A DNA stretch of 64,000 nt from Sinohyriopsis cumingii (GCA_028554795.2 JAPYKE020000537.1:372001-436000); one strand, 5' to 3'; positions 39,236 through 51,233 are shown, counted from the first letter of the stretch. Translations and numbers: made by a program. The notes: generated from the sequence alone by a model not told the origin.

Positions 39236-39358
39236 AAAAATCGCACTAAATCCAGAGAAGGAAGAAAGAGTAACTTTCGAATGAATACAGGTAGAAGGAA
39301 AATGATGGTTATGTTGCATAGAGACACGAAATGAATTGTTTTCGTTTTATGTTTTCAG

Positions 39359-39391
39359 AGAGTTGGGAGCGCGTTAAGATCGATTGGCTCG
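39359..39391 (+). other. Candidate micro-exon, unit 8 (third allele)
   Basis: Acceptor gttttcag and donor gtaagttcc are intact. The 33 nt differ from type A at 7 positions and from units 9-12 at 3 clustered positions (ttaagat in place of ttctggt), although the flanks of units 8 and 9 are nearly identical. Phase 1 reads SWERVKIDWL and phase 0 RVGSALRSIGS. Phase 2 contains a stop, so phase 2 is ruled out if all alleles are coding. Confidence 0.4.
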
Positions 39392-40111
39392 GTAAGTTCC
39401 AATGTATCCTCAGCATTTAAGAATTATTTATGCTTGGTCATATTTTGATTTGCTTGGCTGGCGACTGTTCTATTTGAAACCTTGATCAAAACACCCTCTC
39501 TGTTAAAATGTCAAAATTCTAAATGTCAATCATATCATATCAAACTTAAAGAAACAGAATTGTGATTTTAGTCTTTGTACTGATTTCTAAACGGAACATC
39601 TCTCTGATAAAGTAAAAAACACAAATATTGCTAATACTGCTAATACAGTTACAGCTACTTATACTTCTACTAATCCTGCTACTATTAAAATAACACATAA
39701 ATAAATGAATATACACACAAAAAATTAGACCATGAACCAAAAAAGTATCGTAGGAATTGAGATTTGGCTTTCAGCATTAACTATATGCCTCGAGTACTGG
39801 AAGAATGTTAAGTCATATTCATTGTGATTAGGGCCTTTTACTAGCTGAAAAATGTAGACGCTCTCAATTAGTTGGCTCCTTCACGGATAGAAAAATAGAA
39901 ATGGGAGCCAAGAGAATTGTCCTTTAATTTATAACCATTATAAATGTAACATTACATTCACTGACAGATATACCGTTAACTCTGCACTGATCAAAGGTGT
40001 AACAAAACAACGATATTTTCACCAAATGAATATATTTCTGGCGCACGTAATATGAACAAATGTACTCAGATGAACCATATAACAACAGTAGTAATAATAC
40101 TAAAAGTAGTT

Positions 40112-40113
<2 letters not shown>

Positions 40114-40143
<30 letters not shown>
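40114..40143. repeat. Microsatellite 2, unit 8: (AAT)10
   Basis: Preceded by a degenerate aacaacagtagtaataata segment typical of type B. A 75-codon plus-strand frame (40060-40287) spans it and reads KVDEVLNAKEDKISDEAEA after the Asn run. The matching type A frame is broken by an indel. Confidence 0.95.
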
Positions 40144-40146
<3 letters not shown>

Positions 40147-40581
40147 GTTGATGAGGTCTTAAACGCAAAAGAAGATAAAATATCAGACGAAGCAGAAGCA
40201 ACAAATACTACTATTTTGTCCAGAATAAAGACAAAAGATTGCTCAGGTATACAAGGTTCGAGGGTTGCCCCGCAATGGAACATATAAATATACACACATA
40301 GATAAATTATAAAACATGGCTAGGTTCAAGGATGTATGTCAAATTCACAGTGACATTTGAGTTTTAATAGCAATAAGAATAAGCATTCTTTATTTCAGAC
40401 AGAATAATTCATAGATTTAAATTAAAATATGATATAAAAGAAAAGTATTGTCAACATAAAAGATTATATTTATATATTATGTACAAGTATAAAGATACAA
40501 GGACAAAAATGAATTGTGCCCTAAATGGTTACAAATAAAATTTAGTAGTACATATAAACAGAAACATGTTCCTTCTGCTAA

Positions 40582-41234
40582 GGTGGCGCTCACCAGATAA
40601 TATGTACTTTTGAGAGAGTGACGTATGTAAGGTGAAGTAGTTCACATTTAAAACATGCACAGTGTAGAGAATGTTTGCATACCTCAATGCTACATTAATG
40701 TAAAGTGGATGATATTTCTTTTGGATATTGTACTTTTGGAAATTTGACATGATTTAAGCACACTGCTAACTAAAATGACTGCTCCCTTGTGTTAAAAAAA
40801 TCAGTCTGAATTAGTCTAAAGTACTCTATACATAGCAGCTATTAAAATAGGGAAATTGAAATTTGCGAGACTAGACAATACCAGCTTCTAAAAGTGCAAT
40901 GAATGAATTACCAAATATATAAAATGTAAAAAAAGTTATCGGCTCTTTTTTATACAATTTACCTCTGAAGTTCAGGAAGTGAAAATGACCAAGTAGAGCT
41001 AGCACTTTTTTGAAAGGTGCACATTTGAAGTAAGGCCAAGCTGTATACTCTATAACCCATAGTACACCCATCAATCATACACCAAAATAAAGGGAATTAA
41101 AGGTTCTTTGCATTATACCTAAGATATACAAGGTCTTTTTTAAATAGCCAGTATAACCAGTGAGGAAAGCCGGGGACATTCTTTTTCTTTAAAATCCTAA
41201 CCCTATGCAAAATGCGAAACTGTTTAGCGCCACC
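40582..41234. mobile_element. 653-bp MITE, unit 8 (PIF/Harbinger-like)
   Basis: The element begins ggtggcgct and ends agcgccacc, perfect 9-bp terminal inverted repeats that continue imperfectly for about 8 more bases. It is flanked by a TAA duplication (40579-40581 and 41235-41237), and the seven type A units keep the site with one TAA. A 3-bp TWA duplication with a GG-starting end suits non-autonomous PIF/Harbinger elements; no transposase frame is present. Superfamily assignment is inference from the duplication and ends only. Confidence 0.88.
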
Positions 41235-41321
41235 TAAATTATGAAACGTTAAATTAATGCCATAATTCCGAAGAGATTTCCATATTCTGATTTTACTATT
41301 TGATATTCTTGTCATCATTGA

Positions 41322-41642
41322 GTGTTTGTGAATGTTTTGGTTTTTTAATGTAGCTTTAACAATTTTGCAGTCATATCGCTTCGATGTTTGCGGTGTGATA
41401 GTTTATAGTGATGTCTAGCAATGGGGCATCATGCCGCAGACATGTAATATGATGTCCCACCAAGATACATTTTCCTGACACCAAGCCGACCAGTCATAAC
41501 ACTAACCAATTAATGTTGGGCGCCAAGCAAGGCAGCTGTTAGGTTCATCTTTGTAAGTCTTTGGTATGACTCGGCCGGGTATCGATCACAAAACCTCCCG
41601 CAATCGAGGCAGACCTTATAATCGCTAATCCTCTGGAGCGGT
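41322..41642 (-). mobile_element. tRNA-derived SINE, unit 8 (321 bp, fuller head)
   Basis: The minus strand starts ACCGCTCCAGAGGATTAGCG, runs through CTCGATTGCGGGAGG and a box B-like GATCGATACCC, then CGGCCGAGTCATACCAAAG. It keeps about 23 bp of tRNA-like head missing from type A. The flanking duplications have diverged (ttgtcatcattga against ctgtaatcataga), and the CA tail is eroded. Confidence 0.87.
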
Positions 41643-42317
41643 CTGTAATCATAGAGAATACGCTCCTTATTATTACTTCATCAAAACTGAATACATTTTA
41701 ATTTACAAACACGTTGGAGGCACTGTTCCATCTAGGAAGGTCTAATAGCAAAATAAAAGTATTATTAAGATCAATAACTGGTTTTCGTATCACATATTTG
41801 TTACAGTCTGTCCATAGAGGAGCAGAATACATTGTGCAGCAATCAGATTTGAATACTATCATTTTGATATATAAGGAACAATTCTTCAGTTTGCGTCGAT
41901 GCATCCTTTTTTGAGTGCACAAACATCTGTAATGCCTCATCAAATTTTCATTATCTGACCAATTGGATTTTAAATAAAGGCCCAAATATGTATAACTGTT
42001 GAAATACGTTAGAAAATTGCCGTTAAAATGTACAGGAGGAGGAGGAGATAGTAATTGGAAAGAAGTTGAAAGAACGAACATGCATGCTGATTTTTGTGTA
42101 TTACAGACGTAATCATTCTTTAATGCGTATTGTTCACATATCTTTAATAATATCCTTTAATCTGCGATTAAAGGACTTATTAATGACATTTCATCAGTAA
42201 GACTACAATTGTTAAGAAACAACACATTTGGTGGCAGACCTAATGCCACATAACACTGACCCAGTTCACGATTTAACTCGTATATGGATATGTTAAATAA
42301 CAAAGGGTAAGTACTCG

Positions 42318-42344
42318 CCCCCACCCCAACCCCCACCTTACCCC
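42318..42344 (-). other. G-quadruplex-prone tract, unit 8
   Basis: The plus strand has four C-runs of 5, 4, 5 and 4 bases with loops of 1, 2 and 6 bases. The minus strand therefore matches the canonical four-G-tract pattern. Type A has only short C-runs here. It sits where the LINE RT should encode its GG-LSP motif. Confidence 0.75.
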
Positions 42345-43161
42345 ACTGGTTACATGGAATGCACTGGATATTACACTTCTCCATTTGACATAGTACAACC
42401 GTTTGCAATACCAATTAACTAAAGTATGAACTATGTAGACAGGTATTTTAGTATCAGTGAATGTTTCAAAGAGTATATAATGACTAAGTCTATGAAATGC
42501 CCTACTAGCATCTAAAAAGCAAACAAACACTGATTCCATGTTCTAAATAATAATTAACAGTTTCCTTAAATGCATATAGGCACAAATCTGCAGATTGTCT
42601 TTTTTCTTAAAAACCTAACTGATTACCAGAGATTGTGACTTCACATCTTTGCAGGATGATGAGTTCAAATATCTTTGAAATAATATTAGTTAAGTGATAT
42701 AGGTCTACATATACGTTTTGTCCTTCAGGTTACCAATTTTGCTTTTTAGTAGCGGTCTAATCGTAGATTTTGTGAAATCAGCTGGAATCACGTTACGTAC
42801 GAAGATATCATTAAATGAAATCATCAAAAGCACATGAAGTCTAGTATTTGAAAATTTAAAATGTTCCACATGTAACAGAATCTGATCCTGGACATTTACC
42901 TCGTTTTTTGTCTTTGTTATTGCACATTGGATCTCAAATAGTGTGATTACCTCAACGCAAGAAAAATGCTGAAAGAACACGCTTCTTATTTGGTTTTTAA
43001 CACTTTAGTAAGTCTATTAAATGATTTTTCTATATGTCACGTGTATTATTTTGACCATAGTTCCCATCAATGCAAATTGGTAGTTTATTGGAAGTTGTGG
43101 TATTTGGTTTTACAATATAAAGTTATTGCTTATATGCATTTTGTGTTGAAAAGTTGCCCTC

Positions 43162-43383
43162 TTGCCAGCCATGTCACCCTATTATGTTTCTTCCTTGCTA
43201 ACATTGTTATCAACTTGCCAACTATATTGCTTCTTTTTCAACAAAGTTGCCATGTCGATAACTATGCGGCTATTCGGCCATCCATGTTGCCTATTTAGCT
43301 ACACACACTGCCATACTGCCAGGTATGCTACCATACTGCCAGCCAGAAATAAACTAAATTGGTTAGAGTATTATATTGGATAA
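43162..43383 (+). other. Recurring 73-codon ORF, type B copy
   Basis: Same frame as 142-363. One amino-acid difference from unit 1 (TLLST for TLVST) despite four base changes. The overlapping longer frame 42966-43298 differs at many residues from its type A counterpart. Confidence 0.2.
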
Positions 43384-45190
43384 ATGGTGACAAGAATATT
43401 CAAGCTCCAACATCCGATGAATGGTATTAAGGTATACAAATAAACAGTACACATAATGGCAAATATGTCTAAATATAAGTTGCCTTTAAGTTTCTGCTTC
43501 GATATGATTTTTCAACGGTATCTAAAGAACACGAACCATTTTTACAAGCCAAACACAGTAGAATTGACCATATGTTAATATGAAAAATAAAATTTAGAAT
43601 GGATCAACCATGCGAGATTTTCAAAGTATGGATTTCAATGCAAATAGAACAAAGTAAAATATACAAGCATTCAACCATATGAATAAAACAAACAACCTCT
43701 TTTAAGTAGGTACTACGTGACAAGATCTGAGTATCACTTTGCCAATATGCATCCTATGAAACGTAAATATCCAAGTGCAAGGCCGAGGAGTGTAGTACCA
43801 GTGCACGGCCGAGGAGTATAGTCCCAGTGCACTTCATAAACTATGGCTATGTAGCTGATAAGGACAGACACTAAGAAACACCTATTGTTCGCTTAATGTT
43901 AGTCCAGGTTGAAAAATAACCAAACGCGCCTACTCTAAGTAACGATATATACACCTATGATCGCACTTACTTATAATAAATCAAATGTATCACTAAGAAG
44001 GTATTATTTCTTACCTTATTCCGTGAGCCATACTGATATAGTTTTGTTGTATAAGATACAACGTCATAGTTATTCAGAAAATGGTTAGAACATACCTTTG
44101 TAAACTTTCCGAAGACTCCAGCATCAATAAATATATAAATGGTGAGGTATTTGAAAAAATGTTCAAATCATTTGAGAATAAACTACGAATGGTATATTAA
44201 CCAGCAACACACATAAGGTGAGAATAAAAATGGGAGATAATATTGAACTTATGAATTTTTTCAACGTTCAATTACCTCTTGAAATGAAAAGTTGCACTAT
44301 CACACAAAACACGTATTATGTTTTGAAGTATTTCATATTGGTTATTGTATGATTTCGATGTATCGTGCTATATGTTCATATGAAATCAACTCGCAGATTA
44401 TTCGATTCTCTTAATTACTTTGACAATGTTGCTCCAGACTAATGTCAAAGAAATAACACAGAATGATTTTCTTCTGCATAGCCTTAGAATAACGCATATC
44501 AGAACTGTGGTTTAAGTGTTAACCGCTTGAAATGAATGTCATATATGACTATTTTCAGTTCATCTAGAGCAAAATAAAACTACTCTACCTAATAAAATGA
44601 ATCTCAAAAGTCAGGTCTGTTTTGTTCTTCTAATCTACCATTAGGTAACTAAAGTTAAAGGATCAAAATACTCATTCAATTTTCATGTTATAAATTTATA
44701 TAGATTATTATCCTATGGTGTATAGTAAAGAACTACATTTAGAATATTCCAAAATGGTGAATGAGAAAAGGGAAGAGGTTATTTTATATGGGATGAAAAA
44801 TTAAAATTCCTATTAATACATTGTGTTTCTGATGAATCTTTAAACATAAAATCACGAAAGTATTTTCAAAAAGAATTATATATTAATAAACATATCATAA
44901 GGATATTAAGACTGTCATCACATATTTCTTGTACAGCTTAATGCACATAACATATTGAAAACATTTAAAGCTAATTGGAAATTCTGAAATAAGAACCTGT
45001 GATTCCTATATAGGTTTTCACAATGATGGGAAGCTGGATATTGTTGAATTAACATAGGTTTATTACTTTGTTATAAAGTTCTAACTTACATGCAACATAT
45101 TACTGACTATTTGCATTTCAAACCTAGGCAAAGGAACTGCACACAACTACATGTACCGACATTAAAATCCAATTGTCATCTTTTCAAAAA
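43384..45190. other. AT-rich type B stretch with no recognised gene
   Basis: Counterpart of 364-2100. Differences from type A include the 26-bp duplication and about 16 extra bp near 44.11 kb (gactccagcatcaataaata). The segment matching 44.62-44.93 kb is close to type A, with only scattered changes, while neighbouring segments differ much more. No gene seen. Confidence 0.55.
43781..43832. repeat. 26-bp tandem duplication, unit 9
   Basis: Two 26-bp copies starting ggccgaggagt, differing at two positions. Confidence 0.93.
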
Positions 45191-45203
45191 AGAAAACATA
45201 TGC

Positions 45204-45216
45204 AATAATAATAATC

Positions 45217-45242
<26 letters not shown>
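45204..45242. repeat. Microsatellite 1, unit 9: 13 triplets, one CAT-type interruption
   Basis: Interrupted by aatcat. Same length and structure as unit 10. Confidence 0.95.
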
Positions 45243-45247
<5 letters not shown>

Positions 45248-45365
45248 TCGCACTAAATCCAGAGAAGGAAGAAAGAGTAACTTTCGAATGAATACAGGTA
45301 GAAGGAAAATGATGGTTATGTTGCATAGAGACACGAAATGAATTGTTTTCGTTTTATATTTTCAG

Positions 45366-45398
45366 AGAGTTGGGAGCGCGTTCTGGTCGATTGGCTCG
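45366..45398 (+). other. Candidate micro-exon, unit 9 (B allele)
   Basis: Acceptor atattttcag, donor gtaagttcc. Phase 1 reads SWERVLVDWL and phase 0 RVGSAFWSIGS. It differs from the type A allele at 8 of 33 positions, all in the first four bases or in bases 16-22. Confidence 0.4.
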
Positions 45399-45773
45399 GT
45401 AAGTTCCAATGTATCCTCAGCATTTAAGAATTATTTATGCTTGGTCATATTTTGATTTGCTTGGCTGGCGACTGTTCTACTTGAAACCTTGATCAAAACA
45501 CCCTCTCTGTTAAAATGTCAAAATTCTAAATGTCAATCATATCATATCAAACTTAAAGAAACAGAATTGTGATTTTAGTCTTTGTACTGATTTCTAAACG
45601 GAACATCTCTCTGATAAAGTAAAAAACACAAATATTGCTAATACTGCTAATACAGCTACAGCAACTTATACTGCTACTAATCCTGCTACTATTAAAATAA
45701 CACATAAATAAATGAATATACACACAAAAAATTAGACCATGAACCAAAAAATTATCGTAGGAATTGAGATTTG

Positions 45774-45812
45774 GCTTTCAGCATTAACTATATGCCTCGA
45801 GTACTGGAAGAA
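45774..45812 (+). other. 39-nt island, type B copy
   Basis: Identical to 2759-2797 of unit 1 and followed by tgttaag in place of the type A donor aggtaggt. Unit 12 has tgttagg. Confidence 0.3.
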
Positions 45813-46118
45813 TGTTAAGTCATATTCATTGTGATTAGGGCCTTTTACTAGCTGAAAAATGTAGACGCTCTCAATTAGTTGGCTCCTTCACGGATAGAAA
45901 AATAGAAATGGGAGCCAAGAGAATTGTCCTTTAATTTATAACCATTATAAATGTAACATTACATTCACTGACAGATATACCGTTAACTCTGCACTGATCA
46001 AAGGTGTAACAAAACAACGATATTTTCACCAAATGAATATATTTCTGGCGCACGTAATATGAACAAATGTACTCAGTTGAACCATATAACAACAGTAGTA
46101 ATAATACTAAAAGTAGTT

Positions 46119-46120
<2 letters not shown>

Positions 46121-46159
<39 letters not shown>
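46121..46159. repeat. Microsatellite 2, unit 9: (AAT)13
   Basis: Pure run, one triplet longer than unit 10. Confidence 0.95.
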
Positions 46160-46162
<3 letters not shown>

Positions 46163-46597
46163 GTTGATGAGGTCTTAAACGCAAAAGAAGATAAAATATC
46201 AGACGAAGCAGAAGCAACAAATACTACTATTTTGTCCAGAATAAAGACAAAAGATTGCTCAGGTATACAAGGTTCGAGGGTTGCCCAGCAATGGAACATA
46301 TAAATATACACACATAGATAAATTATAAAACATGGCTAGGTTCAAGGATGTATGTCAAATTCACAGTGACATTTGAGTTTTAATAGTAATAAGAATAAGC
46401 ATTCTTTATTTCAGACAGAATAATTCATAGATTTAAATTAAAATATGATATAAAAGAAAAGTATTGTCAACATAAAAGATTATATTTATATCTTATGTAC
46501 AAGTATAAAGATACAAGGACAACAATGAATTGTGCCCTAAATGGTTACAAATAAAATTTAGTAGTACATATAAACAGAAACATGTTCCTTCTGCTAA

Positions 46598-47250
46598 GGT
46601 GGCGCTCACCAGATAATATGTACTTTTGAGAGAGTGACGTATGTAAGGTGAAGTAGTTCACATTTAAAACATGCACAGTGTAGAGAATGTTTGCATACCT
46701 CAATGCTACATTAATGTAAAGTGGATGATATTTCTTTTGGATATTGTACTTTTGGAAATTTGACATGATTTAAGCACACTGCTAACTAAAATGACTGCTC
46801 CCTTGTGTTAAAAAAATCAGTCTGAATTAGTCTAAAGTACTCTATACATAGCAGCTATTAAAATAGGGAAATTGAAATTTGCGAGACTAGACAATACCAG
46901 CTTCTAAAAGTGCAATGAATGAATTACCAAATATATAAAATGTAAAAAAAGTTATCGGCTCTTTTTTATACAATTTACCTCTGAAGTTCAGGAAGTGAAA
47001 ATGACCAAGTAGAGCTAGCACTTTTTTGAAAGGTGCACATTTGAAGTAAGGCCAAGCTGTATACTCTATAACCCATAGTACACCCATCAATCATACACCA
47101 AAATAAAGGGAATTAAAGGTTCTTTGCATTATACCTAAGATATACAAGGTCTTTTTTAAATAGCCAGTATAACCAGTGAGGAAAGCCGGGGACATTCTTT
47201 TTCTTTAAAATCCTAACCCTATGCAAAATGCGAAACTGTTTAGCGCCACC
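46598..47250. mobile_element. MITE, unit 9 (653 bp)
   Basis: Same ends and TAA duplications as in unit 8, essentially identical in sequence. Confidence 0.88.
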
Positions 47251-47337
47251 TAAATTATGAAACGTTAAATTAATGCCATAATTCCGAAGAGATTTCCATA
47301 TTCTGATTTTACTATTTGATATTCTTGTCATCATTGA

Positions 47338-47658
47338 GTGTTTGTGAATGTTTTGGTTTTTTAATGTAGCTTTAACAATTTTGCAGTCATATCGCTTCGA
47401 TGTTTGCGGTGTGATAGTTTATAGTGATGTCTAGCAATGGGGCATCATGCCGCAGACATGTAATATGATGTCCCACCAAGATACATTTTCCTGACACCAA
47501 GCCGACCAGTCATAACACTAACCAATTAATGTTGGGCGCCAAGCAAGGCAGCTGTTAGGTTCATCTTTGTAAGTCTTTGGTATGACTCGGCCGGGTATCG
47601 ATCACAAAACCTCCCGCAATCGAGGCAGACCTTATAATCGCTAATCCTCTGGAGCGGT
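47338..47658 (-). mobile_element. tRNA-derived SINE, unit 9
   Basis: 321-bp type B copy. Confidence 0.87.
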
Positions 47659-48333
47659 CTGTAATCATAGAGAATACGCTCCTTATTATTACTTCATCAA
47701 AACTGAATACATTTTAATTTACAAACACGTTGGAGGCACTGTTCCATCTAGGAAGGTCTAATAGCAAAATAAAAGTATTATTAAGATCAATAACTGGTTT
47801 TCGTATCACATATTTGTTACAGTCTGTCCATAGAGGAGCAGAATACATTGTGCAGCAATCAGATTTGAATACTATCATTTTGATATATAAGGAACAATTC
47901 TTCAGTTTGCGTCGATGCATCCTTTTTTGAGTGCACAAACATCTGTAATGCCTCATCAAATTTTCATTATCTGACCAATTGGATTTTAAATAAAGGCCCA
48001 AATATGTATAACTGTTGAAATACGTTAGAAAATTGCCGTTAAAATGTACAGGAGGAGGAGGAGATAGTAATTGGAAAGAAGTTGAAAGAACGAACATGCA
48101 TGCTGATTTTTGTGTATTACAGACGTAATCATTCTTTAATGCGTATTGTTCACATATCTTTAATAATATCCTTTAATCTGCGATTAAAGGACTTATTAAT
48201 GACATTTCATCAGTAAGACTACAATTGTTAAGAAACAACACATTTGGTGGCAGACCTAATGCCACATAACACTGACCCAGTTCACGATTTAACTCGTATA
48301 TGGATATGTTAAATAACAAAGGGTAAGTACTCG

Positions 48334-48360
48334 CCCCCACCCCAACCCCCACCTTACCCC
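48334..48360 (-). other. G-quadruplex-prone tract, unit 9
   Basis: C-runs of 5, 4, 5 and 4 bases, unchanged from unit 8. Confidence 0.75.
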
Positions 48361-49797
48361 ACTGGTTACATGGAATGCACTGGATATTACACTTCTCCAT
48401 TTGACATAGTACAACCGTTTGCAATACCAATTAACTAAAGTATGAACTATGTAGACAGGTATTTTAGTATCAGTGAATGTTTCAAAGAGTATATAATGAC
48501 TAAGTCTATGAAATGCCCTACTAGCATCTAAAAAGCAAACAAACACTGATTCCATGTTCTAAATAATAATTAACAGTTTCCTTAAATGCATATAGGCACA
48601 AATCTGCAGATTGTCTTTTTTCTTAAAAACCTAACTGATTACCAGAGATTGTGACTTCACATCTTTGCAGGATGATGAGTTCAAATATCTTTGAAATAAT
48701 ATTAGTTAAGTGATATAGGTCTACATATACGTTTTGTCCTTCAGGTTACCAATTTTGCTTTTTAGTAGCGGTCTAATCGTAGATTTTGTGAAATCAGCTG
48801 GAATCACGTTACGTACGAAGATATCATTAAATGAAATCATCAAAAGCACATGAAGTCTAGTATTTGAAAATTTAAAATGTTCCACATGTAACAGAATCTG
48901 ATCCTGGACATTTACCTCGTTTTTTGTCTTTGTTATTGCACATTGGATCTCAAATAGTGTGATTACCTCAACGCAAGAAAAATGCTGAAAGAACACGCTT
49001 CTTATTTGGTTTTTAACACTTTAGTAAGTCTATTAAATGATTTTTCTATATGTCACGTGTATTATTTTGACCATAGTTCCCATCAATGCAAATTGGTAGT
49101 TTATTGGAAGTTGTGGTATTTGGTTTTACAATATAAAGTTATTGCTTATATGCATTTTGTGTTGAAAAGTTGCCCTCTTGCCAGCCATGTCACCCTATTA
49201 TGTTTCTTCCTTGCTAACATTGTTATCAACTTGCCAACTATATTGCTTCTTTTTCAACAAAGTTGCCATGTCGATAACTATGCGGCTATTCGGCCATCCA
49301 TGTTGCCTATTTAGCTACACACACTGCCATACTGCCAGGTATGCTACCATACTGCCAGCCAGAAATAAACTAAATTGGTTAGAGTATTATATTGGATAAA
49401 TGGTGACAAGAATATTCAAGCTCCAACATCCGATGAATGGTATTAAGGTATACAAATAAACAGTACACATAATGGCAAATATGTCTAAATATAAGTTGCC
49501 TTTAAGTTTCTGCTTCGATATGATTTTTCAACGGTATCTAAAGAACACGAACCATTTTTACAAGCCAAACACAGTAGAATTGACCATATGTTAATATGAA
49601 AAATAAAATTTAGAATGGATCAACCATGCGAGATTTTCAAAGTATGGATTTCAATGCAAATAGAACAAAGTAAAATATACAAGCATTCAACCATATGAAT
49701 AAAACAAACAACCTCTTTTTAAGTAGGTACTACGTGACAAGATCTGAGTATCACTTTGCCAATATGCATCCTATGAAACGTAAATATCCAAGTGCAA

Positions 49798-49849
49798 GGC
49801 CGAGGAGTGTAGTACCAGTGCACGGCCGAGGAGTATAGTCCCAGTGCAC
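49798..49849. repeat. 26-bp tandem duplication, unit 10
   Basis: Same as unit 9. Confidence 0.93.
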
Positions 49850-51220
49850 TTCATAAACTATGGCTATGTAGCTGATAAGGACAGACACTAAGAAACACCT
49901 ATTGTTCGCTTAATGTTAGTCCAGGTTGAAAAATAACCAAACGCGCCTACTCTAAGTAACGATATATACACCTATGATCGCACTTACTTATAATAAATCA
50001 AATGTATCACTAAGAAGGTATTATTTCTTACCTTATTCCGTGAGCCATACTGATATAGTTTTGTTGTATAAGATACAACGTCATAGTTATTCAGAAAATG
50101 GTTAGAACATACCTTTGTAAACTTTCCGAAGACTCCAGCATCAATAAATATATAAATGGTGAGGTATTTGAAAAAATGTTCAAATCATTTGAGAATAAAC
50201 TACGAATGGTATATTAACCAGCAACACACATAAGGTGAGAATAAAAATGGGAGATAATATTGAACTTATGAATTTTTTCAACGTTCAATTACCTCTTGAA
50301 ATGAAAAGTTGCACTATCACACAAAACACGTATTATGTTTTGAAGTATTTCATATTGGTTATTGTATGATTTCGATGTATCGTGCTATATGTTCATATGA
50401 AATCAACTCGCAGATTATTCGATTCTCTTAATTACTTTGACAATGTTGCTCCAGACTAATGTCAAAGAAATAACACAGAATGATTTTCTTCTGCATAGCC
50501 TTAGAATAACGCATATCAGAACTGTGGTTTAAGTGTTAACCGCTTGAAATGAATGTCATATATGACTATTTTCAGTTCATCTAGAGCAAAATAAAACTAC
50601 TCTACCTAATAAAATGAATCTCAAAAGTCAGGTCTGTTTTGTTCTTCTAATCTACCATTAGGTAACTAAAGTTAAAGGATCAAAATACTCATTCAATTTT
50701 CATGTTATAAATTTATATAGATTATTATCCTATGGTGTATAGTAAAGAACTACATTTAGAATATTCCAAAATGGTGAATGAGAAAAGGGAAGAGGTTATT
50801 TTATATGGGATGAAAAATTAAAATTCCTATTAATACATTGTGTTTCTGATGAATCTTTAAACATAAAATCACGAAAGTATTTTCAAAAAGAATTATATAT
50901 TAATAAACATATCATAAGGATATTAAGACTGTCATCACATATTTCTTGTACAGCTTAATGCACATAACATATTGAAAACATTTAAAGCTAATTGGAAATT
51001 CTGAAATAAGAACCTGTGATTCCTATATAGGTTTTCACAATGATGGGAAGCTGGATATTGTTGAATTAACATAGGTTTATTACTTTGTTATAAAGTTCTA
51101 ACTTACATGCAACATATTACTGACTATTTGCATTTCAAACCTAGGCAAAGGAACTGCACACAACTACATGTACCGACATTAAAATCCAATTGTCATCTTT
51201 TCAAAAAAGAAAACATATGC

Positions 51221-51233
51221 AATAATAATAATC

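Larger units (their letters stand above)
40455..42970 (-). pseudogene. LINE RT pseudogene, unit 8 (SINE and MITE nested inside)
   Basis: Minus-strand pieces in order: 42705-42980 (ITLFEIQCAITKTKNEV to LLKSKIGNLKDK), 42273-42539 (CFLDASRAFHRLSHYILFE, the motif A region with its first Asp kept), 42157-42414 (ISIYELNREL, with LTDE where YADD is expected) and 41698-42081 (SYTYLGLYL, then SDCCTMYSAPLW and WNSASNVFVN, the usual RT C-terminal pattern). The GGxLSP-type motif is overwritten by a G-rich tract. The remnant is interrupted by the SINE (41322-41642) and the MITE (40582-41234). Frames shift between pieces, so no functional protein is possible. Confidence 0.88.
37027..43020. repeat. Tandem array unit 8 (A-to-B hybrid, 5994 bp)
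   Basis: The first roughly 660 bp follow type A. From 37.69-37.79 kb onward it is type B: the 26-bp duplication, the short divergent AAT tract, the MITE, the longer SINE and the C-tract are all present. This unit is the junction between the two homogenised blocks. It shares some variants with unit 12 (for example ttgaattgacat near 39.06 kb) that units 9-11 lack. Confidence 0.96.
46471..48986 (-). pseudogene. LINE RT pseudogene, unit 9
   Basis: Same pieces as unit 8: 48721-48996, 48289-48555, 48173-48430 and 47714-48097. Confidence 0.87.
43021..49036. repeat. Tandem array unit 9 (type B, 6016 bp)
   Basis: Reference type B unit. It is almost identical to unit 10, including the AATCAT interruption in the first microsatellite and acagcaactt near 45.66 kb, which suggests a very recent duplication or conversion. 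Confidence 0.97.

Noticed and set aside
40529..40750. 73-codon and 67-codon minus-strand ORFs within the MITE
   Set aside because: No transposase motif; they are chance frames in a non-autonomous element, the first also crossing its boundary.
41590..41642. Functional tRNA gene at the SINE head
   Set aside because: The box A and box B regions are degenerate and the arms do not fold into a complete cloverleaf by eye; it is the tRNA-derived head of a SINE.
41698..42081. 127-codon minus-strand ORF as an intact gene
   Set aside because: It matches the C-terminal part of a LINE reverse transcriptase and is cut off from the other pieces by frame changes; part of the pseudogene.
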